From Nilaparvata lugens (Eukaryota; Arthropoda; Insecta; Hemiptera; Delphacidae), in assembly GCF_014356525.2 (NCBI RefSeq), contig NC_052507.1, positions 56,653,621 through 56,717,620 on the forward strand: a stretch of DNA of 64,000 nucleotides, in the 5' to 3' direction. The notes under the pieces are model-generated. The model did no database searches, had not been told where the DNA came from, and saw nothing but the letters and a program-made list of their open reading frames with translations. Shown piece after piece: positions 10,243-23,788 of the stretch (within the stretch, counting starts at the first letter, position 1; every line of letters starts with the position of its first letter). The position numbers were made by a program, and so were the translations under genes.

Positions 10243-11450
10243 CTCTGCAGGGATGTGATTTCCGAAGTGGAGTTTCGAGTTCGTTACTTTTTTTGCAAGA
10301 CTTGGGATAAATACACATGGAGGTCCTTTCAACTATATTACTGGGATCCTTGGAAGTGGAACTAATTATTTGGAGTGCATGATTGGTATAATGATCTTCT
10401 GCGATATGGTTTTATCATCAGAATTATTCATATGAAATGTTTTGAATTGAATTCTGAGGAAGGATCGAAGGTTGTGCATATGAAAATCAATTTGAAAAGT
10501 CTGTTTGAATAATTTCAAGGTTCCATGCAACATGCAACTTAATTTTATACTGCTACTGTGATCATGCCTTGTCTCAGCCAACCACTATAACTCTGATAGA
10601 TAGAAAATAACTGCCAATCATATGGCTTCATTAACACTCCGCTGCCTAATATTCCTCCCCAAGAATCTAGTTTATTAGAAAATAGTTTCTATTGATAATG
10701 ATTCCAGAGATTGTGGCAATTAAAACCAACGATTTTTATTTTACAATAAGTGACAATAATTTGTTGATAATATCTACCACAATATTACTTCCACGTCGAA
10801 CAAAAACGTAAAATTTCACAGTTATTATAATCATGCATTTTTTTGCAGTATATTTCGAATACAAGAATATTGCAGGGGAAGAATAAAGAAAGCTGATCAA
10901 TGAGAACACAATGAAGTTACAACTAATGTGCTGTGGAATGCTCAAAACTGAAACGTAATAATCATACAAAGAAATCACAGGAACTCATAATTAATTATTA
11001 TTCCATACCTGCTTCTCTGTAACACTGAATTTCAAATAGTACAATATCCTGAAAAATATGTGAAATATGATGAATGATGTACACATGTTTTCATCCTCAA
11101 ATTTTCTTTGGAATAATACAAAACCTGGCAGGAGGCCACAGATTTATTTAAATGTGATTATTTACAAATATGCATTACCTCTATTAGAGTGTATTCGAGG
11201 AATACTAAATTTAAAAGGCCAAACCTTCTAGGAAATCTGTGAGAATTGATGAATGATTTCCACTAGTTCACAATTTTATATCCGCTGTGAAAAACTGTGA
11301 AATCTGGAGATATTTTGTGTGAAAGCTTATATCATGACTTGTGAAAATTCAGAATAATTTTGGAGTAACTCTGTTGCAGTGTGTTACAAAGGGAAAATCA
11401 GATACTGGAAGGTGCAATTCCAGGAAAGTTATCAAAGTTTCCATTTTTCT

Positions 11451-11549
11451 ATTTTGCTTTGAAATAAAACCTTACAATATTGATGATATTTACACTTTTG
11501 ATATTTTGCTATAAAATAAAATTTGACAACATTGACGATATTCACGTTT
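11451..11549. repeat. Two diverged tandem units of ~52 bp
   Basis: Both units contain ATTTTGCT, AAATAAAA, ACAATATTGATGATATT or ACAACATTGACGATATT, and CAC in the same order. Confidence 0.6.
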
Positions 11550-13999
11550 TTCATATGCATACAGTACTACTTTTAAAGCAAATTAGAAATGTTACATTTG
11601 CAGGTCAATTGATTGTTAAATTGAAGACCAAATTTGTGGGGTGATACTTGAAAAGTGTCAGTGATTTTCACATGTTTGCAATTCTGTTTGGGCTACGAAT
11701 TGTTGCAAATTTTGGTGCGTTGTCGTCATGGTCTTTTGACCGCTGAAATGTGAAATAATCTATGCAGGTTGCACGGTTTTTTTCAAACATATCCACAGCA
11801 GGCAGAGCAGACATCTGTCTGTATAATATGTATGTATATGCAATATATATAATATATATATGACATCTGTACATGTCAGTCTTGGTCTTTGATCGTTTTA
11901 TTCACAGCCTGCTGCACTTCCAGTCACGTGAGTTTCTTTGTCACACTCTCACTCCATCTCACGTAGATTGGCCATCATCATTTGCATCTTTCATTTTTTG
12001 TTACGATTCGGAATGTCTTTTTGGGTTTTTTTGTTTTGAAGAATAGATAACAAAAAGAAACAGCAAATGATCATTATAAGATATAACGGTGGTGGAGTGA
12101 TCTATATGGAGGTGAAGAGGAACAAAATCCGGATGGAACACGAATGAGTATAGAGAAGTAGAAATAGGTGTCAAGGTGACAAGGAAAATGATAAAAGTTT
12201 TTTGAGGACTTGAGAATGAAAATGGACATTGGAAGAACAATGGGAATGAGAACAAAGCAAATAGAGATTAGATGTCATGGAAAATGGGGAGAAGAATTAA
12301 TTGATAGTATTGAAGGGGGAAATTGAGTTTAATTTTGAGAGGTGAATAGGATAGAATTGTATAGAATTACAATATTGTGAATATATTACAGAGAAGGGAG
12401 GAGGAGAATTGAGAAATAAATACGGATTTTGTACTCATCCAAGGATGTCCTTCTCTTGAACTACTTCAATGATGGAGAATATAATGATGATATAATGATG
12501 AGGGAATAATAACTCAAGCAGAGCGAATGTAAGGGTGTCATTCGTTGAAAATAAAATGTGATCAGAAAAAAGTGTACATGAATAAGTTCCGATGGTGAGG
12601 AAGGGGATGAAAACAGCAAAAATTCAATGTAGAATCTCCTTAAACAGACCCCATTCATACATTCATTCTCTTCATCACTCTGACCCACCTTCACATTATC
12701 CTCTTACAAAACTCCTCTACCATCCTTCTCCTATCATTTACTCCTCCCGTCAAACCCCTTAGTCAATCTCTCTCCCTCCTCCACTCCTCCTTCTCACAAT
12801 AGTTCAAAAACCAGGAGCACCATTCATGAGTGACGGGCAATGCTTAATATTCATTTAGGCCAAAGCTGAACACCTAAACAGGTGTGCGTTGTGGAAGTGC
12901 AAACTCCAACAGACAGTTTCAAAAATAATTCAACACCATTTCCACTCGACTGCTATGATGAATTTTTCATACTACTCGCCGTTTGTGCAACACTGTGCCT
13001 CTGTTTGAACGAGGTTGTTCTGTACAGAGCTTGTAATAAGGCCATGTGGAGAGGAATGAAGAGATGAGGAAATGAAATGGAGAGATGAATCCATAGGCGT
13101 GGAAAGGAATGTTGAGAGAGAGTAGAAAGTAAATTCGTTTGGCTTTTGATGGTGGGGAGTCACTTGCGGGAATGTAGAAGAGAAATGTGACCAATGTAAG
13201 AAATAAAAATCGGATAGAATTACTAGAAGAGAGTAATGTTGTTAAGAAGCACCTGGAACGTAGATTGGAGAAACCTTCAATAAATGCACTTCCTATTAGT
13301 TATCAGACAAGGTTAGAATTTTAAAATCTCCTAAACCATTGTAGAGAAATTGAATAAAAAGTGAGAGATTGTGCCTCATGTGGGTGATTTCTCATTATAT
13401 ATGTGAATGAAATTTAAGAGTTTAGGTGATGATTGAATTGATTTTATTAGTGAGTAGTATGAATATGGAGCTGCTTTATTCAACAGAAACATGAATTTAC
13501 CAATTATTATTTTATCAGAACTTACAGTTGTGTTGTGTGTGATGTTTTGGTACTTTTCAGTAATGGAAACACAGATTGATAAGTGGTTGACGATTTCAAT
13601 TCGTGTTTTCATTTCAACGTTAGCAGAAATTGGATCATCACGTACTACTCAGTGATAGAGATCTATAAGTTGTTCAAATTTTGGAATTTGTTGCCTAGTG
13701 TATCAGGACCATCCTCATGTGACGTGTTCAAGATGAACCTCGTTTAATCGCACAGATTTGAAAATATTCAAGATCTATTCATCTTCTCTATCACATAGGA
13801 GTAATATAATCTTACATTATGCAGAATCTGTTTGTGGAAATCATACCTTACATGAAGTTGTGCTGTTCTGAGATGAGTTTGAGTCGCTTATTCAACCAAT
13901 CCAAGTTCAGTTAAGCTGAGAGTAAGTGAGAATAAATTCATTGGATGGAACAGAAGATTCATCCAAATTCGTCAGTCAGAAATGTGTTACAAGTGAAAT

Positions 14000-15560
14000 A
14001 GCTCGGGTTGAGAATGATCAGAGATAAGAGAGGGAAAAGGATAGGGATATAATGTTGATGATAGGGAGAGAGAAAGAGAGGATGAAAGCAAAGAGAGAAT
14101 CTATAATGCATTCGTCATCAGCCTTATCTGTAACCACCTTGACTGAGTGCAGACTCCCAGCTGTTGGAGCTCTAAACTCGAATTTGAAATCGGCTGAATT
14201 AATTTTGAAGCTCCATGACTGATGTTCGAGTTCTGAGGAGTGGAAAGGGTAGAGGGAAGAAGTGGTGGTGGAAAGAGGCACATGTTGAGAGAAGAGGATG
14301 ATCGAGACAAGAAGTAAACAAGTAAATGAGAGTGTGGAGAATTCGAAGGCGTGGAGAGGATAAGGACATGGAAATAATGAACTGGGAGAAGAGGAGGATC
14401 ATGATATGTGGAAAAATGGAAATGAGAATCAGTTGATATAGGATAAATAATAGAAGGGAGGGAGTGAGTGAAGCACATGAAAATCATCCTCAATAGTGAC
14501 AATTTAGGAAGAGGCATGTGAGGAAGAAGAATTAAGGAAAATTTGAGAGAGAGTAAGCTGAAATCGAGGTAGAGGAACGAAACAAGAGGAATGAGGAGAG
14601 AATTTGTGGGAAATTCCGAATATATAAGAAAGAAGGAAGTGTTACAGAAGGAAAGGGAAATGATGATTGGAGAAGACAGACAGGGTGAATGTTGGTGAGA
14701 ATTCGAGTTTGGAAAGAAGAGGAAAATCTAATGAGAGAGGGGGGGTGATAGAATGCCATTTATAAGAGGAAGAAGTGGAGCAAAACAAGGGGAAGTGAGA
14801 GATTGTGAGGAGAAGAGGATGAGAAGGTTGGCAAATGGGATGAGTTACATAAAGAAGACAAATCAAGATAAAGTAATTGAACTTCATCCTGGAAAAATGA
14901 GATCAAAGTTGATAGAACTTCTAAAAATGATGAAGATAATTGATTGATTCGAATCTTTAAATCACAAAAATCAGTGAATTGGGAAGAAATTCAAAGAGCA
15001 ATGAAGCAGGATGATTATAGACAGAAGATTAGTAGAAAAATAAAATGAATGCAAAATTGAAGCTCATGGGTAAGATTCAAATTGAATCATATTCTCTAAG
15101 TAAGATATGGAGATTAGAAGGAGAAGAAAGAAGTGAGGGAGCAGTGGAGATGTGAGGCAAGAGTAACATTCAAATCAACGTTGTTTAAAGAAAGGAGAGG
15201 ATAATTTATATTATGTGGGAGATGAATAGATGAATATTGAAATAATTGATTCATTCACTCCACCTTTCATAAAAATCAACAAATTGAATGAACTACGAAA
15301 CTTTCCCTCCATGTTAACTGATGAGTAACTCAAATCAGCACTTAAGAAATTAAAAAAAATCAAAATTCAAAAATTTTGAAACTTCAATTCAAATTTCCAT
15401 TGATGGCTGATGAGGAGGGAAATGGTGATATAAGATGAGGTGGTGGTGAGAGATGAAAACAAGATGAGAAGTAGTAAAGTAAGAGGAAAAATATGTGGAA
15501 GGGAAAACAAGAGGAAGAAGAAAATTGAAACGAAGGAGCCCAAGGAAGAGTGAGTGATGG
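14000..15560. repeat. Long purine-rich region
   Basis: Most of 1.5 kb is purine-rich on the plus strand (GAGAGAAAGAGAGG, GGAAGAAG and similar). It is interrupted by a compositionally balanced island at about 14098-14236. Complementary-strand open frames rich in S, P, L and F are bias artefacts. Confidence 0.65.
14098..14236 (-). CDS. Candidate internal exon in a balanced island, unknown protein
   Basis: Within a purine tract, the minus strand has TACCCTTTCCACTCCTCAG, a good acceptor-like sequence. It is followed by an open segment reading ELEHQSWSFKINSADFKFEF, then RAPTAGSLHSVKVVTDKADD. A possible donor is AAG|GTGGTT within SVK|VV. The composition is protein-like and differs from both flanks. 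The family is not recognised. The pyrimidine bias of the minus strand makes acceptor-like sites common here, so this is weak evidence. Confidence 0.25.
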
Positions 15561-15679
15561 AATGTGCTTTCCGACTTTTCTCACCCTCACACCCTTAATC
15601 GAACTCACGCTCCTGAACAAAGACGGAAACTACAAATTTTTCACGCCGACAACATAATTTAGCATACAATCAAACCACT

Positions 15680-16290
15680 CGGTCTCTTTTTAATTCCTTC
15701 CATCTCTCGAGCGACGTCTGCCTTATTGCGTTCCTTTGTCTTTCTCTTTTTTTCCTCCCACCGCTTTTCTGCTTATTCTTCTTCCTCTTCCTGCTTTGTA
15801 TTCCACTGCCCACCACAAACGCATTATTAAACGCTTCGCAAAATTCTGCACTAGCCCTCTCAATCATCTGCCGATATTACTTATTCTACTGAGAACCTCT
15901 ATTACTGTAGCTCAATTTCTACGTGATGGATTTTTCTCTCACTGTTTTCCCTTCTCCTACTCATTTTCTGTCCCTCATTATCTCATTTTTTCACCACAGC
16001 TTCCATGATAAGAAGTGACTGCTTTTTCTTCTTCGTAGCGATTTTTCTTTTTCTACACCAACTACTACTATTCATCATCTTCTTCTTCATCTTCTTGTTC
16101 TTATTATTATTTTTCTTCTTCTTTCTCTTCTTCCTCTTTTTCTTCTTCTTATTGTTATTGTTCTTCTTCCTCTTCTTCTTCTTCTCCTTCTTCTCATCCT
16201 CCCACTCCTCCTCCTCCGCTGTAGCCTCCTCCTCCTTCTCCTCGTCGTCTTTTGCTTCCCCTTCTTCTTCAACAACGATTTCGAATGAAC
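15680..16290. repeat. Pyrimidine-rich tract with (TTC)n core
   Basis: The plus strand carries runs of TTCTTCTTC and CTCCTCC, densest at 16070-16270. The overlapping F/L-rich and R-rich open frames on the two strands are simple-sequence artefacts. Confidence 0.85.
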
Positions 16291-16377
16291 AGAATTGACT
16301 GCTTCTGCTCCACGTCTCAGCTTGAAACTCTCTAGAAACTTACGTCATTTGTCGAAAAGGCAATAGTGCTTGGTAAA

Positions 16378-16466
16378 AATTATTATGCCACGATTTATTG
16401 ATGCTCTTTGCCACTTCTTGAATTATTATGCCACGATTATTGATGACTTTCTGCCAGCACTTGAAT
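16378..16466. repeat. Short tandem duplication (~45 bp)
   Basis: AATTATTATGCCACGATT followed by TATTGATG occurs twice, at about 16378 and 16424, with related TGCCA..ACTTGAAT-type tails. Confidence 0.7.
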
Positions 16467-16758
16467 GACGTCCGCCATAGATGATGTCTCTTTAGGCTTT
16501 GAAGATGAGCGAATTAAAAGAATAAATAACTTTTTTTCTGAGAGTCCCCCACTATTGTGAAAGTCTTGTTGGAATTGGTTTTCAGTGAGAAAAAAGATAG
16601 ATCAGATGGTTTTTGCCTTCATTGCCACATCCGGATATTGCGTTCAAGTTCCATTATATTCTTCGAAATCTCATCATTATTGAAGAATGTCTACTTACCT
16701 GCAACAAACAAAATTGTTATTCCTTCGTTTTAACGAGTTTTTTTTTTTGATAACTCAA

Positions 16759-16759
16759 A

Positions 16760-16791
<32 letters not shown>
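16759..16791. repeat. (CA)n microsatellite
   Basis: About 15 uninterrupted CA units. Confidence 0.95.
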
Positions 16792-16792
<1 letters not shown>

Positions 16793-16926
16793 AAGCCTGA
16801 AACTCATGCAGGTAAAAATCTCAAAAAGAAAAATTCACTCAATATAATGTACTCTACCAGGATATCAGTTCTCTCATTGCACAAAACTTTGGTTGTGACA
16901 ATTTAACATTTGCTAAGGATAATATC

Positions 16927-17131
16927 TATAGTGAGGTCCACGTTTTAATGACAGTATTTGATCAACTTTGGTATTGCTATCCTTGTCTATCATTCGACAA
17001 AGCTTTTCTAGGTCCACAACGATGCCAATTATGTTTTTGACAGTGTAGAAATATAATTAATTGATGCAGAGAATCGGCATCTCTATTCTTCTATCTTTAT
17101 CCACTGCCATTATAAAGTGGACCTCACTATA
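16927..17131. mobile_element. MITE with TIR TATAGTGAGGTCCAC
   Basis: The left end TATAGTGAGGTCCACGTTTT and the reverse complement of the right end TATAGTGAGGTCCACTTTAT match over about 24 bases. The element is about 205 bp, or 201 bp if the outer TA is the target duplication, as expected for a Tc1/mariner-type insertion. It has no coding capacity. Related terminal sequences occur in the tandem repeats at 33476-33842. Confidence 0.85.
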
Positions 17132-20100
17132 GAACATCACTTCAGTCGCAAAACCGAGAAATGTTCCTACTGCTCCATTGTTATTGTACATTGTTATGCA
17201 TTACTTTCCTGCTCCATCATACAAGATGAAATCGCAATTTCTCCATGAGATAATTCCTCTCTATTTCAGCTTGTAGAAGCACAGTTGCATTACTAGTGTG
17301 ATGTGTGCTCTTTGATGTGCACAAAAATGTATACCCCACTTTGGTAGTGACGTATTATATGTTGCTCAATCGGTCGCACATGCGTATATATGCGATGTCG
17401 TACTCTGTACACTTTGACAGTGATGATAAATCTAAGATGCTCCACGTTATAGCTATGTTGATATAACGGATGTGGGTTCTGACAATGTGTAGAAAATACA
17501 ACCTTGATGGGCTCAGTATAGAGCTTAAGACAATATTTGCTATGAAATACTATAATAACCTGTGCAGAATGTGTCTGCAGATTCTTAACATTGGCGTTGC
17601 TGCTACAATCTTTGCCGAGATAAAAATATATAATGATTTCTAGTATTGTAAAATACAAAGCAATCCCACCTTCAAACCAGTCCACTATCATCCAACAAAT
17701 TGGTCAGAAGTGTCGAATCATATCAGACAGGGTCAAAGATAGGAAATAGAATAAATAATTACGTAAACCTTATAATTTCTAAAATCCTTTGTGCTGGCTG
17801 CTGCTGTACAATATACTAGTGACCTCAGAATAATAATATTTATGACTGCATGCCTGACAACTTGAATGACCTTTGGAAATTCTTATTTCATAGGTAGATT
17901 TAATCAGAATGATTTATTGCTGATTTGAACTAAATCTATTACTGGAGGTATCTCCTTTCAAATTATTCAGATTCAGATCAAAATTTGAATGAATGGTGAT
18001 GGTGATAGCAAGAGGTTGATCAGGTATTATGAACAGGTTGTAGCAAGAGAAAATAAACTCCAGGCTACAATATATAATAGTATTTATTACAATTTCTAAA
18101 ATAATGAGATTGACCAATATGATAGTAATAGATAGATAGATATGGTTTGATGATAGGTGAGCTCCATACAATATAATATCACAATTCTTGAATAGAAATT
18201 TCATTTAGGATTGAATTGAATAGGCAAGACAATGCTTAAATGGCCTATGTATGCGATCATTAAAATTTTATTACAATAGTTGAAAATATCTTATCTCAGG
18301 GTTCGTAAATTCGGCTGCGATGAAACTTTAGGACGTTCATCCGAATAGCCCTAACTGGACACTAATTAATTAATTATATGAATGATAGTTGATGACTTAG
18401 GAATAATTGATACAGTACGTAGCTTGCAAGCTTTAATAAGATTTTTCCCTACTTCACTTTAATTAATCGTTGAATACTCAAGCTTGAGATTTTAATTTCT
18501 ATATTTGATTAATTTGAAGACCAGTATGTAATTGAAGTTATAAGAGCTCTCTCTTTATGTAGGCTAAAGACTCACGTGAAAATATATTTGACTTTCCTGT
18601 CGAGATGTCTTCTTTTTTATCCTTGAGGTACTGTTTGGCTGATTACTCTTTTTCAAATATTATATGGATTTCAATTTACATAACTCAAACTTTAATATTG
18701 TATCACTGAGTTACTGAACAGTAAATAACAAAGTACATGAATGTTTTACATATAATAAAGCTTAAAATGGAAAAAAAGGCCTTAGGAGGTTCCCTTCTCA
18801 GTCTTCATTCAGTGGTGGCTTCTAGTCGCCTCTCTTCAATTCTTCCCTTAGATGATCAATTTCTTACAATGGCTACCCTAATTCAAATAATTATTAATTT
18901 TTGATTGGTCCATAGCCATGATATGATTTTACGTCATTTGACGTGTGAAAAGTAGTGCTTCCTAAAGTACCTCAACATCCAATATTTATGCTTATTAATT
19001 TAAGAAACAGAATCCGTGTACATTTCTCACAGGCTGAGCTAAATAGATTATACGCTATATAAAATGTATATAATACCAGATCTCTTTTAGATTTTGGTTA
19101 AAAGTTCAAGCTTTGCGGCGTCTGCCGACTATACTCTTATTGGTAGAATAAAATCTCAGCTGATTCTTGTATTAAATGTGAGTGGCCTTCTGAATAGATA
19201 TTGTTAATGACATTGTTTTTATTGTAGTTTTATAGGTTGGATTTTTCTTTTACAATAATAAATAAGATGCTTGAAAATTTAATGTTTTAGATAATTTTAT
19301 AATAATACCTCTCCCATAGATATAATTATTCTTAAAATATGTACTCATGATACATTCCACGAAGATTCTGCAAAGCGAATGATTGCAAGTGGCAGTGGCT
19401 GAGACGTCAGGTCATTTTGACGAACAATACCTTACACATTTTATAACCTATAAATTAATATTTTCTTATATTTACAAGAAGCATTACGTTCTGCCAGTGT
19501 ATGAATGGCTTTAAAAATATAATTTATTATAAGTCACCTAAATAATTATGTATTTTATCTATGCTTTATTATCAATCAACTTATTAGTATTCTATCATTG
19601 TTGGCTTGTTAGGTTTTGAACTTCTTAGTAGCCTAACCTCTAAATTCGCCTTAGCCTCTAATAGCAATGTTTATTAGTGTGGTATTCCAAAATACAACAT
19701 GACACTAATAAACACTTTTCCTGAACTTTTTAAGTTTATAAAAACAAGATATGAGACACTCACTATAACAATACTGAAAGTTCTTGAACTCATATAAGCG
19801 ATGAAACTATACCCACATTTATCATGTTATATCTTGGGACTCCAACTAACTAACTAAAAAAATAGCAGGCGAGCTAACTAACTAACTAAAACGAGTAATA
19901 TTTATAATATGCATCAAGCTTAACTCCATCTGCACTGATTCCCACTCAGTTTCCTCAGAACTTTCAATCAACTCCCCTAGGGAAAGCTAGATTAGAATGG
20001 CGGCAAAGTGAATAACATTTTCGACAAGAGAAACCAATTGACCGTCAGTGATATAACTACTGAGCGTCTGATAGATCCTCTATCTGTACAGACTATACAG

Positions 20101-20580
20101 TATAGTAGGCTAGTAGAGTCCACTTGTAAGTCTGTTCTGGGTTGATTGAATTTTGAGTCTCACACCCCAACCAAAAAGTAGGGGGGACGTTCTCTACTCC
20201 TTCTTAACCATCACCTCTTCACCTTGCTGCCACACCAATCTTCCACTTTTCCTTGTCAATAATTCTGCCTCGCAATTCCCTCTTTCCAATCCCAGTCTTG
20301 TCAGCCTTTCCACACTATTTTCCCTTTCAGTTGAGCTGCACTGTCCTTGTCCAGCTAGTAGAGCAGCCTACCGGTTTAGTTTTATATAGGAGTGCAGGAG
20401 TGTTCGCCGGAGATTAGCCTTGTCTACTTCATACCTTTCCCGCTGAACGGAGCAAGGGTTAGAGGGAGATGGAATGAAAAGACAGGGCTTGATAAAACTG
20501 CAATCCTGCGCTCAGTGTCCTGGCAAGTCCCCTAAAGTCCCTCGGGCAAAGTCCCTTGCTAAAGTCACCAGGATGTCCGC
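17132..20580. other. AT-rich non-coding stretch
   Basis: No supported exon, RNA or transposon boundary. A 132-codon minus-strand frame at 17293-17691 has no recognisable motif. A short AACT repeat lies at about 19844-19890. Open segments around 19090-19205 and 20153-20389 were considered too weak. Confidence 0.45.
19844..19890. repeat. (AACT)n short tandem repeat
   Basis: Two clusters of AACTAACTAACT separated by about 20 bases. Confidence 0.8.
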
Positions 20581-20599
20581 CGATTCTAATGCAATCCTC

Positions 20600-23522
20600 T
20601 TACATTATTCTTCTTTTTCCTCTTCTCCTCCTTGTTCTTCTTCTTCTCCTTTTCACCACTTCTCCATTCACTTGTTTTTTTCCGTTTTCTTCTTCCTCTT
20701 CCCATTTTCAAGCGATGAAAGCTGGGACATTTGCCGACAAAATCTCCCGACCTTGTTCTAGAATTTTCACATTTTCGTTTCAACGAAGGATGTTGTCAGA
20801 CGTTTTCAAGTCTACGTAGTTCTTTCCTTCCCGGAGATAATCCTTTTCTTGTTCTCTGCTTCCAAAAATCTTACAAAGACCACAATAATTATTTCATGTA
20901 TATCCTTTTTATTTCTACTGATTTTTTCCACTCGATTCCTAACTTGTTTGTAAACAATCGAACAATATCTGATTGCTCAAACCATAGAATAAAACAATCT
21001 TTAAGTTTCGTATAACTCAAACAATCGTATAACTTTTCTCTGCTTAAATCATCAAGCATTGTTATCCCCACTCCATTTAACATAACGATGATCATTAATA
21101 CATGCTCAAGTGAGGCGCATGGACTGCCCAGACTTTCACATATGACAAGTGTGTTATTATTTAATGATTTTTCATTCTCGTCTTTCTAATGGAAGCTTTT
21201 CCATTGATTTTTCCGTTGATTCTCTATTCAACATGAGTCAGTATCGAACACTGCTATTTAAGAGAGACGATTGGAAAGGATTCTCAGCTTGAAAAGTGAG
21301 TAATGAATCTAGCACACTATCTCACTATGGGCAAAATATCTATAATCTCCATGTATATTTTCCAATATTTTTCAACCAAATTTCGTCCCAACTGTTAGCA
21401 ACTATGATTGAGACGAGCAAAGCTAACATTGGACTCTTAGCCCTAAATCAGTGAAGAACCTTGCAATTCATCCTTTTAACAACATTCACATTGTCTCTCT
21501 GTTCCATGCTTTCAAAAAAAAAATGGATCAAAAGCTCCAATTCATACTCATGGAAATATTATGATATGATCATATTGTACAGTACACATATCCACCAATG
21601 AATGTAGTTATATTCATATAATGATTATAATGTTGTTACTAAAATAGTGTAATTCATCAGGAATGACGCTTCTCGAGGTCTCAGTTACAAACAGCCCATA
21701 AAGCAGGTGTGGAATGAAATATAAGTGAATAATAGGCCATGAATATAGTGAAGACAATGACAAAGGTGGGCCTATGAAGTAGGCTTGGAATGGTTACAGC
21801 AGTGTTAATGATGAACACGCCATTAGGCACAAGTAGGCATTTGGCACCGTTGCGCAGATAATATGCAAGGGGAATGTGGTCGCAAGAGTGAGAGAGAGTG
21901 AAAGCGGGAGTGAGAGTCATTGTGAAATTGAGAGAGTCAGGAGACGAGAGATCAAATGTTCCAAAGAGAGGTCTGACTATAGAGTATGACGGATTGGAAG
22001 AGACTAGAATATATGAGAGAATATTGGGAATGATGTCCACATTCTCTTGGCTCCTCCTTTTATATCTTCTTTTCTTTAGTACTCTCATCCTCCCCATACT
22101 CAGGCCAACCTTTTACCGCTTTTCCATTTCTTTCTACGTTCCATATTCCCGATCACCATTTTTTTACTACTTCAATCCTTCTCTTCTTCTTTCATCCTCT
22201 TCTCTCTTACCATTTGATTCCAGGTTTTCCTTGAAATCCTCAGAAATCGACTCTACATCTCTCATAATTCTACTGTTATCAGTTCTCGTTTGATTATCTT
22301 TCTTATCTTTTACTAGCCACATAAGTTCTAGTGTGACTTCATTATCTCCACTTCTCATTTTTTCCTCAAGACTTCATCACCTTAAAAATCCTCTACCTCT
22401 TTCTACTGATAATTTTTCAGTTCTATCATGCATTCATGGGTTTCATATTCTCAAGGAAAGAGATAGAGAAATGATCTAAAATATAATAAACCGAGCAATT
22501 TACGAATACATGTAGCCTACGGGATGAAAAATTCACGAATAACGCATCATCATGTCTGAACTACTTATTACACTGATTACATGAAATTCTGTAGATAAAT
22601 TCTTAATTTACTGAGGATGGTTATAGGCCTATTTAAAATTCTTCAAGATATCAGTATGTCAAGTTTTCAGTCTTTCAAGTTCTTAATTGGACCCTTGCTG
22701 AGCACGGGTTACCTGCTCTTGATTGAAAATAATAATGAGGAGTGAGGGACCAATTGAACTGAAGAGAAAAAATATGTCAGGGGAAAAGAAAATGTCAGAG
22801 ATAAGTGATAAGAGTGAATGAGAGTGGGAGAGATATAGGGATTATAATTCAGTGAGAGAAGAGAGAGACCGATGAGTATAGGTCCATAATCGGGTGTCAA
22901 TAACATTCCATTGGATGGCTCATGGCTGATGGTGTACCATCGTCACCCTTCACCAGTTAGTTATCCATGTATGCTATTAATTGTCACCTAGAGGAACAAG
23001 CCTTGCTACACCACATACTCATTATCATCATCATCATCATCATAATCTTCACTATCATACACCCTTGCAGCTAGCAGAGTGTGCTTCATCATCAATAATT
23101 GATCACTCATTAGCTCCATTGGTCACTTACACACTCTTTGGATATCATAAAATCGATGTTGACTCAAAACCAAGTAAACTACCAGTGAGTTGAACTGGGG
23201 GAATAGGATGTACCATCTGCCTCACCAATTTAGTACATTGTAATCTGTTCCCTGTAACTGGTAAGCAATATCAGAGAATAGCTGGATTGTTAATTCTATG
23301 ACAGTAGTGTTTGTACAACAATAGCTCGACTAAAAATAAGATGTGGCAAGTATCAATTAATCAATAATTTTATTCAATTCAGCATAATATACACAAGAGG
23401 AATCAAAATATGAAACAACACAATCAAAATTAAATGTCTAATTGAATAACAGGCTTCATGGTGGGATGTGCTGGGAACAGAGAAAGAAGGAAAAATACCA
23501 AAAAGAATTATGGTTTCCCATG
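20600..23522. other. Pyrimidine tracts and AT-rich spacer
   Basis: Pyrimidine-rich stretches lie at 20605-20705 and 22040-22420, a purine-rich one at 22725-22880 and an (ATC)n run at 23020-23045. A 138-codon minus-strand frame at 21681-22097 is partly simple sequence. Its C-terminal 70 residues look more complex but have no recognised motif. Confidence 0.45.
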
Positions 23523-23742
23523 TAATTGACCAAACGTAGTAAGGTCTATGTTTCAACTCGATTTGATTTTGTCTGTCTGTATGTAACGCGATTACGGCCA
23601 AACAAGCTGATAGAATTTGATGAGATTTGGTAGGAATATTCTTTTTCCAACTGCGCGTCCATGTATATTCACAAGGTTTTTTGAAATTTTGCGTTTTAAG
23701 GATTATTTGGAGAGAAAAGGAATTCCTCCATACTCCGATTAT

Positions 23743-23788
<46 letters not shown>

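Larger units (their letters stand above)
8946..13990. other. AT-rich non-coding stretch with small tandem repeats
   Basis: No exon or transposon could be supported. A 22-bp minisatellite (10148-10242) and a diverged 52-bp duplication (11451-11549) are listed separately. Purine-rich subregions occur at 12100-12610. The open frames at 9852-10100, 12882-13067 and 13376-13612 have no recognisable features. Confidence 0.4.

Noticed and set aside
16005..16298. F/L-rich plus-strand and R-rich minus-strand frames
   Set aside because: Products of TTC repeats.
21681..22097. 138-codon minus-strand frame
   Set aside because: The N-terminal half lies in a pyrimidine tract and the rest shows no recognisable motif or splice context.
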